Source: an uncultured Oleiphilaceae bacterium
Lineage (GTDB): Bacteria; Pseudomonadota; Gammaproteobacteria; Pseudomonadales; Oleiphilaceae
Assembly: GCA_913060665.1 (NCBI GenBank)
Contig: CAJXUY010000019.1
Location: 1 to 64,000 of the forward strand
Direction: 5' to 3'
Length of the DNA: 64,000 nucleotides
The position numbers and the translations under genes were made by a program. Shown here one piece after another: positions 1-8,856 of the stretch. Under the pieces are notes generated by a model. The model was not told where the DNA came from. It saw nothing but the letters and a program-made list of their open reading frames with translations, and did not search any database. How positions within the stretch are numbered: the stretch's first letter is position 1; every line of letters starts with the position of its first letter.

Positions 1-65
1 CAGCTGGATAGAGTACCTGGCTACGAACCAGGCGGTCGCAGGTTCGACTCCTGCCAGCCGCACCA
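1..65 (+). tRNA. tRNA-Arg(ACG), 5' end cut by window edge
   Basis: The anticodon arm is CCTGG-CTACGAA-CCAGG, which gives anticodon ACG. It is followed by a T-arm with GGTTCGACTCC and a 3' end carrying an encoded CCA at 63-65. About 12 nucleotides of the acceptor and D-arm 5' side lie before the window. A rho-independent terminator follows within 10 bases. Confidence 0.93.
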
Positions 66-70
66 TATAA

Positions 71-99
71 AAAGCCACCCTCAAGGGTGGCTTTTTTTT
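71..99 (+). terminator. Rho-independent terminator of tRNA-Arg
   Basis: The arms AAAGCCACCC and GGGTGGCTTT flank a 4-base loop and run into a tract of eight T. It lies directly behind the tRNA. Confidence 0.92.
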
Positions 100-400
100 G
101 CCTTTAATTTGCCTATTTTTGATTGATTGCGCTGAGTTTTCACGTTGAGTAAAGTCGATGTGTTGAAGTTAGGGTTGCCGTAATAGGTGTAGATGCAAGC
201 TGATAACCATTATTCATGTCATGTATATTCAATTAAAACAATGAGGTAGTTGTTAAAAGCAGGCTGTCTATTGCTATTTTTGTTGATTAGATGCCTGAAT
301 ATAGGTACATTAGCGAGGATTTTTCACGTGAAATGGCACTTTTAATAAAGTGATGCCTTTTCGCCGTAAAAATGGAAACACAACGACAGGTTGCATAATA
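100..400 (+). other. Intergenic region upstream of oadG
   Basis: About 300 AT-rich bases without a convincing gene. The only regulatory candidate I see is a weak sigma-70-like pair, listed separately at 283-311. Short in-frame GTG/ATG codons at 350/353 could extend oadG but lack a ribosome binding site. Confidence 0.5.
283..311 (+). promoter_or_regulatory. Possible sigma-70 promoter for oadGAB
   Basis: TTGATT (283-288) and TACATT (306-311) are 17 bases apart, four of six consensus matches in each box. The position about 90 bases before the oadG ATG is reasonable, but the match is weak. Confidence 0.28.
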
Positions 401-640
401 ATGACAGAATCATTGATGTCTCAAGCGCTCGATCTAACAATTGTAGGAATGGGGTTTGTTTTCGTATTCCTGATTGTATTGATTGGCGCTACAACGCTTA
501 TGTCGAAGTTGGCGGCGAAATTTGAGCCACCTGCACCGGAAGCACCGGCTGCACCTGCTCAACCTGCAACTCCGATGAATGACCCTCAACTGATGGCTGT
601 TATCACAGCTGCAGTTGCTAAGTATCGCTCACGCCCATAA
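401..640 (+). CDS. oadG: Oxaloacetate decarboxylase gamma subunit
   Basis: This 79-residue protein has one N-terminal membrane segment (about residues 13-35, hydrophobic and Gly/Val/Phe-rich) and then an Ala/Pro-rich tail. That is the usual build of OadG, the small subunit that anchors the alpha subunit to the beta subunit of the sodium-pumping decarboxylase. I chose the ATG at 401, with ACAGG upstream, rather than in-frame GTG/ATG codons at 350/353. Those would add a polar leader of about 17 residues in front of the membrane segment. The family is poorly conserved in sequence, so the call rests on size, topology and position directly before oadA and oadB. Confidence 0.88.
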   Translation: MTESLMSQALDLTIVGMGFVFVFLIVLIGATTLMSKLAAKFEPPAPEAPAAPAQPATPMNDPQLMAVITAAVAKYRSRP

Positions 641-690
641 GCAGTGAGTTTGATAGAACGGAAAAACCTTTAACAGAAGGCTTGAATGCA

Positions 691-2463
691 ATGACAAATG
701 CTAAAAAACCGTTAGGTATTACTGATGTTGTTTTACGTGACGCTCACCAGTCACTATTCGCAACACGCATGCGTATCGACGATATGCTACCAATCGCAGA
801 AAAACTAGATAAAGTAGGCTACTGGTCCCTTGAATCTTGGGGTGGAGCTACTTTTGACACTTGTATTCGTTTTCTTGGGGAAGACCCATGGGATAGAATT
901 CGCGAATTCAAAAAAGCGATGCCTAACACCAAGCATCAAATGTTATTGCGTGGCCAAAACCTATTAGGTTATCGCCACTATGCTGACGATGTTGTTGATA
1001 AGTTTGTGGAGCGCGCAGCGGAAAACGGCGTTGATGTATTTCGTGTTTTTGACGCAATGAACGATCCGCGTAACCTTGAAACAGCGCTTAAAGCGGTTAA
1101 AAAACAAGGTAAGCATGCCCAAGGTACTTTGTCTTACACCACAAGCCCTGTTCACAACACACAAGCATGGGTTTCGTTGGCAAAGCAGATAGAAGATATG
1201 GGTGCAGACTCTATCGCGATTAAAGATATGGCGGGTATCATCTCTCCATATGAGAGTTTTGATCTGGTTTCTCGTCTTAAGCAAGAAACAGATTTAGAAG
1301 TTCAATTACACTGCCATGCAACGGCAGGTATGTCTGATATGGCTATTTTAAAAGCCATTGAAGCAGGTGTTGACCGCGTAGATACGGCTATTTCATCAAT
1401 GTCCATGACATATGGCCACTCAGCAACAGAAACCGTAGTCGCTGCACTTAAAGGTACAGACAGAGATACAGGTCTTGATCTATTGCTACTTGAAGAAATT
1501 GCTGCCTACTTCCGCGAAGTTCGTAAGAAGTACGCTAAATTTGAAGGCGCTCTTCGTGGTACAGACTCTCGTATTCTTGTTGCACAGGTTCCTGGTGGCA
1601 TGTTGACCAACATGGAAAACCAGCTTAAAGAGCAGGGAGCGGCTGATAAGTTTGATGCAGTATTGGAAGAAATTCCAAGAGTTCGCGAAGATTTGGGTCA
1701 TATTCCATTGGTAACACCTACTTCACAAATCGTAGGTACTCAAGCCGTTATAAACGTATTAACAGGCGAGCGTTACAAGTCTATATCTAAAGAGACTCAA
1801 GGTATCCTTAAGGGTGAGTACGGGGCAGCACCTGCTCCTTATAATAAAGAGCTTCAGGATAGAGTGCTTGATGGTGCAGAAGCCATTACATGCCGCCCTG
1901 CTGATTTGTTAGAAAATGAACTGGATAAGATTGTTGCAGATGTTGAAGCACTTGCTAAAGAAAAAGGCTTCAAGTTGGCAGATAATGTTATTGATGATGC
2001 ACTTAGTTACGCGTTGTTCCCTCAGGTCGCTGAGAAGTTCCTAGAGAACCGTGATAACCCAGATGCATTTGAGCCTGTGCCTACGGGTAATGAAGTGAAA
2101 GTATCGTCTGGCCCTGAAACTTACACCATTAATGTCGATGGTCAGAGTTATGTGGTTCAAGTTGAAGAGGGTGGAGATATTTCAGCAGTGGTTCCTGCTG
2201 GCGGTACTGCTCCTGCCGGTGCTGCGGCTGCACCAGCTGCACCAGTAGCTGCTGGCGATCCGGTTGCTGCTCCTTTGGCCGGTACAATCTTCAAAGTGAT
2301 CGTTTCTGCAGGGCAGGCTGTTCAAGAAGGCGATGTGTTAGTGATTCTTGAAGCAATGAAGATGGAAACCGAAGTTAGAGCCGCTAAAGCGGGTACGGTC
2401 GGTAGCATCAATGTTGCAGTTGGCGACTCTGTTGCAGTTGGCGACACGCTATTAACTATGTAA
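691..2463 (+). CDS. oadA: Oxaloacetate decarboxylase alpha subunit (biotin-carrying)
   Basis: OadA is the cytoplasmic carboxyltransferase of the membrane decarboxylase. It moves the carboxyl group of oxaloacetate to biotin, and the beta subunit then decarboxylates carboxybiotin and exports sodium. The N-terminal TIM-barrel domain begins with the RDAHQS motif near residue 17. A conserved carboxylase domain follows, then an Ala/Pro linker at about residues 500-525, then a biotinyl domain with EAMKMET and the biotinylated lysine at residue 557, 34 from the end. At 590 residues it is full length. ATG 691 has AGAAGG at 675-680; a TTG at 682 in the same frame is less likely. It forms an operon with oadG and oadB. 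Confidence 0.96.
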   Translation: MTNAKKPLGITDVVLRDAHQSLFATRMRIDDMLPIAEKLDKVGYWSLESWGGATFDTCIRFLGEDPWDRIREFKKAMPNTKHQMLLRGQNLLGYRHYADDVVDKFVERAAENGVDVFRVFDAMNDPRNLETALKAVKKQGKHAQGTLSYTTSPVHNTQAWVSLAKQIEDMGADSIAIKDMAGIISPYESFDLVSRLKQETDLEVQLHCHATAGMSDMAILKAIEAGVDRVDTAISSMSMTYGHSATETVVAALKGTDRDTGLDLLLLEEIAAYFREVRKKYAKFEGALRGTDSRILVAQVPGGMLTNMENQLKEQGAADKFDAVLEEIPRVREDLGHIPLVTPTSQIVGTQAVINVLTGERYKSISKETQGILKGEYGAAPAPYNKELQDRVLDGAEAITCRPADLLENELDKIVADVEALAKEKGFKLADNVIDDALSYALFPQVAEKFLENRDNPDAFEPVPTGNEVKVSSGPETYTINVDGQSYVVQVEEGGDISAVVPAGGTAPAGAAAAPAAPVAAGDPVAAPLAGTIFKVIVSAGQAVQEGDVLVILEAMKMETEVRAAKAGTVGSINVAVGDSVAVGDTLLTM

Positions 2464-2478
2464 TAGGGCTATAAAACG

Positions 2479-3807
2479 ATGGAGAAGATACTCAATTTAT
2501 GGACCGGTAGTGGTCTATATAATTTATCGCTTGGGCAGGCTGCGATGATCGTCATCTGCCTTGTCCTTCTATATATGGCTATTCGGAAAAAATTCGAGCC
2601 ATTACTATTATTGCCAATTGGTTTTGGTGGTATTCTTGCGAATATTCCTGAAGCTGGACTTGCGCTTACAGCCGTTGAAAATGCGATTCATTTTAAGAAT
2701 CCGGACGTTTTACTAGCGTTAGCTGACGTGCTTAAAGTACCTTTTGAAGCTGGTCAGAGCATTACTAATGAAGTGCTATATGCGTTTAAAGATGCTTATA
2801 AGCATGCAGATAGTGCGACTATAGCTGCTGCTAGCAATGTAGCGGCTGACAATGGATATGCAAACGGCATGCTTGCTAACTTCTATAACGTGGTTATCGG
2901 CTCAATGATTGGTCCTTTACTTATCTTTATGGGCGTTGGTGCTATGACTGACTTTGGGCCGATGCTGGCTAACCCGAAAACTATCTTATTGGGTGCCGCT
3001 GCTCAGTTTGGTATATTCGGTACGGTAATCGGTGCTGCGTTTTTAACCAGTTTAGGTATCGATGGAATGGCCTTTACTATTGAGGAGGCTGCTACCATCG
3101 GTATTATCGGTGGAGCTGATGGTCCAACTTCTATTTTTGTGTCGAGCATGCTAGCCCCTCATTTATTAGGTGCTATCGCAGTTGCTGCATACTCCTATAT
3201 GGCGCTGGTCCCAGTTATTCAGCCACCTATCATGAACGCATTAACGACTGCTGAAGAACGAAAAATTCAGATGGTTCAGCTTCGTGTGGTAAGTAAACTA
3301 GAGAAGATACTGTTTCCTATAGCTGTTTTGCTACTTGTTGCGTTGTTCCTACCTGATGCGGCACCTCTTTTGGGGATGTTCTGTCTTGGTAACCTCATGA
3401 AAGAGTCCGGTGTAGTTGATCGCCTTTCTGATACAGCTCAGAACGCATTGATTAATATTGTAACTATATTTTTGGGTCTGTCGGTGGGTTCGAAGTTAAG
3501 TGCTGATAAGTTCTTAGATCTTCAAACTTTAGGTATTCTGTTCTTAGGTATGGCTGCATTTGCAGTTGGAACAGGTACTGGCGTTATGATGGCTAAGTTT
3601 ATGAATCTGTTTAGCGCTCATAAAGTAAACCCACTCATTGGTTCTGCTGGCGTATCTGCTGTACCAATGGCGGCTCGTGTTTCAAATAAAGTAGGCTTAG
3701 ATAATAACCCTCAAAACTTCTTATTGATGCACGCGATGGGCCCGAATGTCGCGGGTGTTATCGGTTCAGCGGTAGCTGCAGGTGTTATGATTAAGTTCCT
3801 AGGATAA
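2479..3807 (+). CDS. oadB: Oxaloacetate decarboxylase beta subunit (sodium pump)
   Basis: This 442-residue polytopic membrane protein decarboxylates carboxybiotin-OadA and couples this to sodium export. The signature segment [12 protein letters not shown], with its conserved Asp near residue 214, is intact. So is the late [13 protein letters not shown] segment near residues 394-406. It starts 15 bases after oadA and is the last gene before a strong terminator. Together oadGAB link oxaloacetate breakdown to a sodium gradient, which could serve sodium symporters or motors. That use is an inference. Confidence 0.96.
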   Translation: MEKILNLWTGSGLYNLSLGQAAMIVICLVLLYMAIRKKFEPLLLLPIGFGGILANIPEAGLALTAVENAIHFKNPDVLLALADVLKVPFEAGQSITNEVLYAFKDAYKHADSATIAAASNVAADNGYANGMLANFYNVVIGSMIGPLLIFMGVGAMTDFGPMLANPKTILLGAAAQFGIFGTVIGAAFLTSLGIDGMAFTIEEAATIGIIGGADGPTSIFVSSMLAPHLLGAIAVAAYSYMALVPVIQPPIMNALTTAEERKIQMVQLRVVSKLEKILFPIAVLLLVALFLPDAAPLLGMFCLGNLMKESGVVDRLSDTAQNALINIVTIFLGLSVGSKLSADKFLDLQTLGILFLGMAAFAVGTGTGVMMAKFMNLFSAHKVNPLIGSAGVSAVPMAARVSNKVGLDNNPQNFLLMHAMGPNVAGVIGSAVAAGVMIKFLG

Positions 3808-3857
3808 GCGCTAACGAGAATAGTTGGAGCTATCTCTACTATTCGACTTGGTTGACG

Positions 3858-3900
3858 AAAAGCCCCCTATCTTTTTAAGGTAGGGGGCTTTTTATTTTTT
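3858..3900 (+). terminator. Terminator of oadGAB, between convergent genes
   Basis: The 9-bp arms AGCCCCCTA (3861-3869) and TAGGGGGCT (3881-3889) are followed by a T-rich run, so it is strong on the plus strand. The stop codon of the minus-strand mscS gene lies in the T run. On the minus strand the hairpin is followed by only four T, so it may stop both transcripts but is better for oad. Confidence 0.9.
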
Positions 3901-4989
3901 GGATTTCTGTCCTTTATCCATTTCAGACATAACGGTCGCCAATTTTGCCTCAATAGCTGCAAGGTGCTCTATTCTATGTTGCAATTTGGATGCGTCATTT
4001 TCATTTTGTGTATTCCCCAATAGCGTTGTTAGTTTTTCTTTTCCGATAGATATTCGTTTTAATTTTTGTGATAGATAGCTGAGTGTTTCCGCTTGCTCCG
4101 CTTTGTCGAATAAGATGCTTTCTATTTCAACGTCACTGGGATTAGCTGCCGTTTTCTGTAGGGGTTGAGAGGGGGCAATGAAGTTATGGTTGGGGTTAAA
4201 GGAGCGAGTGTTCATAAATGTTGGGGATACGATTTCAATGCCGCCTCTTTGCAGTGAGTCCAAAATGTTCTTGTGTAACTCAGAGCGCGAAGTAATTATT
4301 TTTTTAACGTCGATCAAGAGGCCCGATACTCGATAGAGTACAGAGAAGTCTCCAAGGGAAATAACCTGCACGAAAGGCGATTCTAGGTTGCAGAGTTCGG
4401 CTGCTTCGATCAGGTAGGTCTCAATCTGTTTACGGCTAATGTCGTATCCAAGGCTTACTTCTGCAGATATAACGGTACCTTCTGCGTGAATAACCTTGGT
4501 AGGGTTTGTGACTAGAAACAGGTTGGGGAGTGTTGTTAGGTCTCGATCTTCAGTTTGAATTTCTACATGTAATAAGCCGCGCTCAGATACTCGCCCAAAA
4601 TGATCCCCCACCCTTACAAAATCACCGACCTTAAATACTTTGACGCCGGTTAGCATTAATCCTGCCATTGCATTGCCAACAAAGGTCGTGGACGACAGTG
4701 CAATCGCCGCGCTGACTACAATACCGAGTAGACTAAAAATTTGTCCCTTGATAGCGTCGCTAACAGGTAGCGACACTAATATTGCCACTACGCCTATGAA
4801 GGTAACAATAATCATGAATAATTGTTGTCGTAAAAGTCGACCTTGATTTTTAGATAGCCTTTTCAGTGTTATTCGGTTTATGACAATAAGGAAGACCGTG
4901 ATTACGGTGATCGTAATTAGTGAAGGGAGGTAAGGGTGGTAACCTGTTAGCCAGGTGAGGAAGTGCTGCATAACGTTGCATCCGTTCAC
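3892..4989 (-). CDS. MscS-family mechanosensitive channel
   Basis: This is a 365-residue small-conductance mechanosensitive channel of the inner membrane that releases solutes on hypo-osmotic shock. Three hydrophobic segments lie in about the first 120 residues. The third is the Gly/Ala-rich pore helix region (ALSSTTFVGNAMAGLML), and the MscS beta domain follows (FKVGDFVRVGDHFGRV, then TLPNLFLVTNPT). The last roughly 100 residues are hydrophilic, charged and probably helical, longer than in E. coli MscS, and they are not a recognised domain. A second ATG six codons downstream (MQHFLTW) is an alternative start. It is transcribed towards oadB and away from the flagellar genes. Confidence 0.88.
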   Translation of the reverse strand: MNGCNVMQHFLTWLTGYHPYLPSLITITVITVFLIVINRITLKRLSKNQGRLLRQQLFMIIVTFIGVVAILVSLPVSDAIKGQIFSLLGIVVSAAIALSSTTFVGNAMAGLMLTGVKVFKVGDFVRVGDHFGRVSERGLLHVEIQTEDRDLTTLPNLFLVTNPTKVIHAEGTVISAEVSLGYDISRKQIETYLIEAAELCNLESPFVQVISLGDFSVLYRVSGLLIDVKKIITSRSELHKNILDSLQRGGIEIVSPTFMNTRSFNPNHNFIAPSQPLQKTAANPSDVEIESILFDKAEQAETLSYLSQKLKRISIGKEKLTTLLGNTQNENDASKLQHRIEHLAAIEAKLATVMSEMDKGQKSKK

Positions 4990-5100
4990 GATAAACTAGT
5001 TATTATTTCTGAGGTTAGTGGAATATAACCATTTATCGAATTAAACTGAAAGTATTGTTTGAAGTTGGGTGTGTTGAGCTGGTATTTATTGAGAGCAGAT

Positions 5101-5409
5101 ATGAGTCATAAGTTTGAAAAATTAGTCGACTTGATTAGTGTTATAGAAAACTCTCTCGATAGAGGCGAGTGGGAAGAAATTGCCAAGTGTGACTTGTCTG
5201 TAAAGGCAATTGTGAGTGATTATTCGTCGTCGACCCTAGATGTTAACGATAAATCTAGGTTAATTGATTTACTTGTTAAGCTGAATACTCTCTACGATCG
5301 TTTGGGCGCTGAAAACTTGGGCCGTCGAACGGAGTTGGGAGGCGAATTAAAGAAGTTAAACAAAGAGCGCAATGCCATTAGTCAATATATACAATCATCG
5401 GGTTATTAG
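5101..5409 (+). CDS. fliT: FliT-like flagellar chaperone
   Basis: This small 102-residue, highly charged, all-helical protein is predicted to act as an export chaperone for the filament cap protein FliD. The C-terminal half has the FliT-type pattern of a long helix ending in GGELKKLNKERNAISQYI. In Pseudomonas and relatives a fliT gene lies directly before fleQ, and this gene has that position. The start is taken as ATG 5101 rather than the in-frame TTG at 5059. FliT proteins diverge strongly, so the assignment is mainly size, composition and place. Its usual partners fliC, flaG, fliD and fliS are not upstream; mscS and oad are there instead. Confidence 0.68.
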   Translation: MSHKFEKLVDLISVIENSLDRGEWEEIAKCDLSVKAIVSDYSSSTLDVNDKSRLIDLLVKLNTLYDRLGAENLGRRTELGGELKKLNKERNAISQYIQSSGY

Positions 5410-5720
5410 ATGCTTTTCCACTCTGTTTTTGTTGATTACCCTCCCTATAAATGCCAAAAAAATGTTATTTCTATGTTGATGACACTATATTTCTAAAATT
5501 TATGTCATTAATTTGACCAATCACACTTTAGCGACTTTAATACTCATATAAGTAATAAGAATGTACGATAGGCTACTGATTTATCGAAATTTTACCTGTC
5601 GTATCGAGTATAATTTGCCGAGTATGAGCTGCGTGGATCTAATCCCGGTCAACTGGTTCTACAATATCCATATTTGTAACGACGCGTATATTAATAACGA
5701 CGAAAAGGGTTTGCTGTCCC
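5410..5720 (+). other. Intergenic region upstream of fleQ
   Basis: About 310 AT-rich bases. I see one good -10 box, TATAAT at 5609-5614, which is listed separately. There is no terminator behind the fliT-like gene, and I found no sigma-54 element. This fits fleQ being the top of the cascade and driven by the housekeeping sigma factor. Confidence 0.5.
5609..5614 (+). promoter_or_regulatory. Possible -10 box of the fleQ promoter
   Basis: TATAAT is a perfect -10 hexamer about 107 bases before the fleQ start. No good -35 box lies 16-18 bases upstream, so an activator would be expected if this promoter is real. Confidence 0.38.
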
Positions 5721-7172
5721 ATGCGTAAGGAAATGAAGATTTTATTGGTTCACGACGACCAACAACTACGCCGTGAATTAAAGGTCATTCTAGAGTTTTT
5801 AGGTGAAGAAGTTATTGAGTGCGGTACCGGTGAATGGGAAACGTTCGTTGAACAGCAGTTTGAGTCAATTGAAGAGCTTTCGTTGATCTTTATTGGTTGT
5901 GATGCGGATAAGATGTCGGTTTTTTTGGAAACGTTAGATAATATTGACTCAGGCATTCCAGTACTGGTGTCTGGGGACACGTCATTAGAAAGTGTTGGTG
6001 AAGAGCTTCGAAAAAAAGTTCTAGCGAAATTAGACTTCCCTCTTAACTATAATAAAACCATTGATAGTCTGTATCGCGGGCAGGTATATCGTGAGCAGTT
6101 TTCGAGTAGTCGAGTGAGAGGGCAGCAGCGTCAAGTTCAACTTTTTAGAAGTTTAGTCGGCACCAGCAGAGGTACTCACAATGTACGTGAATTAATGTCC
6201 CAGGTCGCAGATAAAGACGTGAGTGTGCTTATCACAGGAGAGTCTGGGACCGGTAAGGAAGTGGTCGCACGTAACCTGCATTATAACTCCCACCGAAGAA
6301 ATAAACCTTTTGTACCCGTGAACTGTGGTGCTATTCCCGCAGAACTACTTGAAAGCGAATTATTTGGTCACGAGAAAGGCGCGTTTACCGGTGCAATTAC
6401 GGCACGAGCAGGCCGGTTCGAACTAGCTGAAGGCGGCACGTTATTTTTAGATGAAATAGGCGATATGCCGCTTAATATGCAGGTTAAAATTTTAAGAGTG
6501 TTGCAGGAAAGAACCTTTGAGAGAGTTGGTGGTAATAAGACGTTAAAAACTGATGTGCGGGTTATTGCTGCGACCCATAAAAACTTAGAAGATATGATTG
6601 TAGAGGGCTCTTTCAGGGAAGATCTCTATTATCGACTAAATGTGTTCCCAATTGAGATGCCGTCATTAAAAGAGCGTGTGGAAGATATTCCCCTGTTGAT
6701 GAATGAGTTGATCTCCAGAATGGAGAAAGAGAAGCGTGGTTCTATTCGCTTTAACTCTGCTGCGATTATGAGTTTGTGTCGCCATGATTGGCCAGGCAAT
6801 GTCCGAGAGTTGGCAAATCTTGTCGAAAGGCTGTCTATTACTCATCCTTACGATGTAATCGGAGTACAAGAACTGCCGAGTAAGTATCGCCATATTGATG
6901 ATGGTGATGAAAATTTGGCGGCGTTCGAAGGCTCAATGCCTGTTGCTCCTCCGCCAGTTTTAGGCGTAGATGCTCCCGCACTTTTACCGGTGAATGGGGT
7001 AGATCTGAAAGATTATCTAGCCAACTTGGAGAAAGCGCTTATTCAGCAAGCGTTGGATGAGGCTTCAGGGGTTGTTGCTAGAGCCGCTGAAAAGCTTCGT
7101 ATCAGAAGAACGACATTGGTTGAAAAAGTACGAAAGTATGGCTTAAACAATAAGGAAGATGAGCCGTCATAA
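5721..7172 (+). CDS. fleQ: FleQ, sigma-54-dependent master flagellar activator
   Basis: FleQ is the bacterial enhancer-binding protein that switches on early flagellar genes with RpoN. In Pseudomonas it also binds c-di-GMP and represses or activates biofilm genes. Domain order is a degenerate receiver (residues 1-120, lacking the normal acidic pocket), an AAA+ domain (about 145-380) and a Fis-type helix-turn-helix at the C-terminus (about 435-478). Visible motifs are LFRSLVG at 141-147 (the c-di-GMP contact segment in P. aeruginosa FleQ), Walker A GESGTGKE at 173-180 and the sigma-54 contact loop GAFTGA at 220-225. ATG 5721 has AAAAGGG upstream. An ATG at 5733 has its AAGGA too close. Confidence 0.95.
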   Translation: MRKEMKILLVHDDQQLRRELKVILEFLGEEVIECGTGEWETFVEQQFESIEELSLIFIGCDADKMSVFLETLDNIDSGIPVLVSGDTSLESVGEELRKKVLAKLDFPLNYNKTIDSLYRGQVYREQFSSSRVRGQQRQVQLFRSLVGTSRGTHNVRELMSQVADKDVSVLITGESGTGKEVVARNLHYNSHRRNKPFVPVNCGAIPAELLESELFGHEKGAFTGAITARAGRFELAEGGTLFLDEIGDMPLNMQVKILRVLQERTFERVGGNKTLKTDVRVIAATHKNLEDMIVEGSFREDLYYRLNVFPIEMPSLKERVEDIPLLMNELISRMEKEKRGSIRFNSAAIMSLCRHDWPGNVRELANLVERLSITHPYDVIGVQELPSKYRHIDDGDENLAAFEGSMPVAPPPVLGVDAPALLPVNGVDLKDYLANLEKALIQQALDEASGVVARAAEKLRIRRTTLVEKVRKYGLNNKEDEPS

Positions 7173-7487
7173 CCCTATAAAAAGTTGTTTTCCTCTCTGG
7201 AAATTTGCACTGATTTTGCATGAATTGGTGTCTTCAGTATGATCGCGGCAACGCGCCGCGCCTACCTTAAAAAGCAATAATACGTTTCAGTTTACCTATA
7301 ATACTCGCGCCGTTTTTTTGACTCTTTAATTTATGGAATATATGTAGAGTATTGTTTTATATAGTTAAAGTGTCTATGGCATGGTAAGTGCTTTATACGG
7401 GATATATTAAATTAAGTGACGTTTTTCTCACTAGCAAGTTTTCTTCAGTGGTCATGTATTGATCATGACATACGAAAGGGGAGCAGG
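7173..7487 (+). other. Intergenic region fleQ-fleS
   Basis: About 315 bases. It holds a GC-rich hairpin, CGCGGC-aacgc-GCCGCG-like (arms 7244-7249 and 7255-7260), with no T tract, and a sigma-54 promoter at 7376-7394. Nothing else is recognised. Confidence 0.6.
7376..7394 (+). promoter_or_regulatory. Sigma-54 promoter of fleSR
   Basis: TGGCAT-GGTAA-GTGCTT has GG at 7378-7379 and GC at 7390-7391 with exactly ten bases between, the -24/-12 layout of RpoN promoters. It predicts a transcript start near 7403, 85 bases before the fleS ATG. FleQ-dependent sigma-54 control of fleSR is known in Pseudomonas. Confidence 0.82.
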
Positions 7488-8837
7488 ATGAATTATCAGG
7501 AACCAATTATGCTAGCCAACGTAGCAGGCATTCCGAAAGGAAGGCTTGTTGAGTCATTGGGTGAAGCATTTAAACATGAAGATACGGATTCAGGAAGTCA
7601 TAACATCGACACACTGTTTTCTGATGGAAGTCTTGCAAAGGCGATACTTTCAGATTCTGAGTTGTCAGCGGCTGATGTTTCAGAAAGTGGAGAAACGGCA
7701 CCGGTGGAGCAAGCATTGGAGCTGTTCAGCCGTATGTCTGTGCAGCTAACTGATTCTTACCGAACACTTGAAAAACGAGTGAGCCAATTGAACGGCGAGC
7801 TTACCACCGAGGTCGAGCAGCGACGACAAGAACTTGAAGAGAAAGAACGAATTGCTGACCGATTATCAACACTGCTTGATGTGCTTCCTGCCGGCGTTGT
7901 TGTATTGGATGGGCATGGCGTAGTGAGCGAGTGCAACCCTGCGGCATTGGGGTTGCTCGGAGAGCCTTTGCTAGGTGAAAGCTGGGTGAACATCATCAAA
8001 CGTTGCTTTGCTCCTCGACATGATGATGGCCATGAGGTGTCATTAAAGGATGGGCGTAGAGTACGAATAGAAACGCGCTCAATGTCTGAAGGACCAGGCC
8101 AGTTAGTATTGTTAACTGATTTAACCGAGACGCGTGAACTACAGGCAAAAGTGAGTCGTACTGAACGTTTGTCATCTCTGGGTCGAATGGTGGCGTCTTT
8201 GGCTCATCAAATCAGAACACCGCTGTCTACCGCAATGTTATATGCCGGGCATCTCAATCAACCCGAAATTAGCGATAGCATGAGACAAAAATGTGCTGAA
8301 AAAATTATGTCTAGACTGACGCATCTCGAACATCAGATAAGAGATATGTTGGTATTTGCCAAAGGGGATACTCGCTTGGCAGAAAGCGTTAAGGCATCTG
8401 ATTTGTTTGAGCAGTTAAAGTTGGCGGCAGATACGCCTATTCAAAATGCTCAGGCTGATGTTAAGTGGGAAGACGCTTCAGAAAACACGTCACTCCTATG
8501 TAATAGAGATACTTTAGTTGGTGCTTGCTTGAACCTTATTAATAATAGCATTGAAGCCAAAGCAGAGGGCGTCGAGATAAGCGTTAAGGTTGTGTCACCC
8601 GGTAGAGGATATATCAATATTGAAGTGTCCGATAATGGTCCAGGTTTCACATCAGAGCAAAAAAGTAAAATTCTAGATGCTTTCTATACCACGAAGTCTC
8701 ATGGAACAGGGTTAGGGTTGCCAGTGGTTCAGGCTGTTGTTAAAGCTCATCATGGTCGATTCTATATCACCTCTAATGATGATGGCGCCAAAGCAGTGAT
8801 TACATTGCCGGTGTATGAGCAGCAGAGCAAAGCATAG
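7488..8837 (+). CDS. fleS: FleS, two-component sensor kinase of the flagellar cascade
   Basis: FleS phosphorylates FleR to start the middle tier of flagellar genes. The 449-residue protein has no membrane segment, so it is a soluble kinase. A coiled coil at about residues 85-125 is followed by a PAS domain (about 125-220), a HisKA domain with SLAHQIRTPL and phospho-histidine H240, and a HATPase domain with N, G1 and G2 boxes (NSIEAK, DNGPGF, GTGLGLP). ATG 7488 has GGGGAGCAGG directly before it, so the longer reading frame from 7416 is not used. It is followed 19 bases later by fleR. Confidence 0.93.
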   Translation: MNYQEPIMLANVAGIPKGRLVESLGEAFKHEDTDSGSHNIDTLFSDGSLAKAILSDSELSAADVSESGETAPVEQALELFSRMSVQLTDSYRTLEKRVSQLNGELTTEVEQRRQELEEKERIADRLSTLLDVLPAGVVVLDGHGVVSECNPAALGLLGEPLLGESWVNIIKRCFAPRHDDGHEVSLKDGRRVRIETRSMSEGPGQLVLLTDLTETRELQAKVSRTERLSSLGRMVASLAHQIRTPLSTAMLYAGHLNQPEISDSMRQKCAEKIMSRLTHLEHQIRDMLVFAKGDTRLAESVKASDLFEQLKLAADTPIQNAQADVKWEDASENTSLLCNRDTLVGACLNLINNSIEAKAEGVEISVKVVSPGRGYINIEVSDNGPGFTSEQKSKILDAFYTTKSHGTGLGLPVVQAVVKAHHGRFYITSNDDGAKAVITLPVYEQQSKA

Positions 8838-8856
8838 CAGATAGCGGAGAATTAAG

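Noticed and set aside
350-400. Longer oadG from GTG 350 or ATG 353
   Set aside because: It adds a polar leader before the membrane helix, and no ribosome site precedes it. ATG 401 has ACAGG and gives the normal size.
964-1284. Minus-strand open frame inside oadA
   Set aside because: Shadow of a strongly conserved gene, with Cys- and His-rich translation and no ribosome site. The same holds for the other antisense frames within fli, che and ccm genes.
7199-7220. Sigma-54-like TTTGCACTGATTTTGCAT after fleQ
   Set aside because: The GC pairs are nine bases apart, not ten, and the -24 GG is missing. The element at 7376 is far better.
7244-7260. GC-rich hairpin as a fleQ terminator
   Set aside because: The stem is good but there is no T tract after it, so I describe it only as part of the intergenic region.
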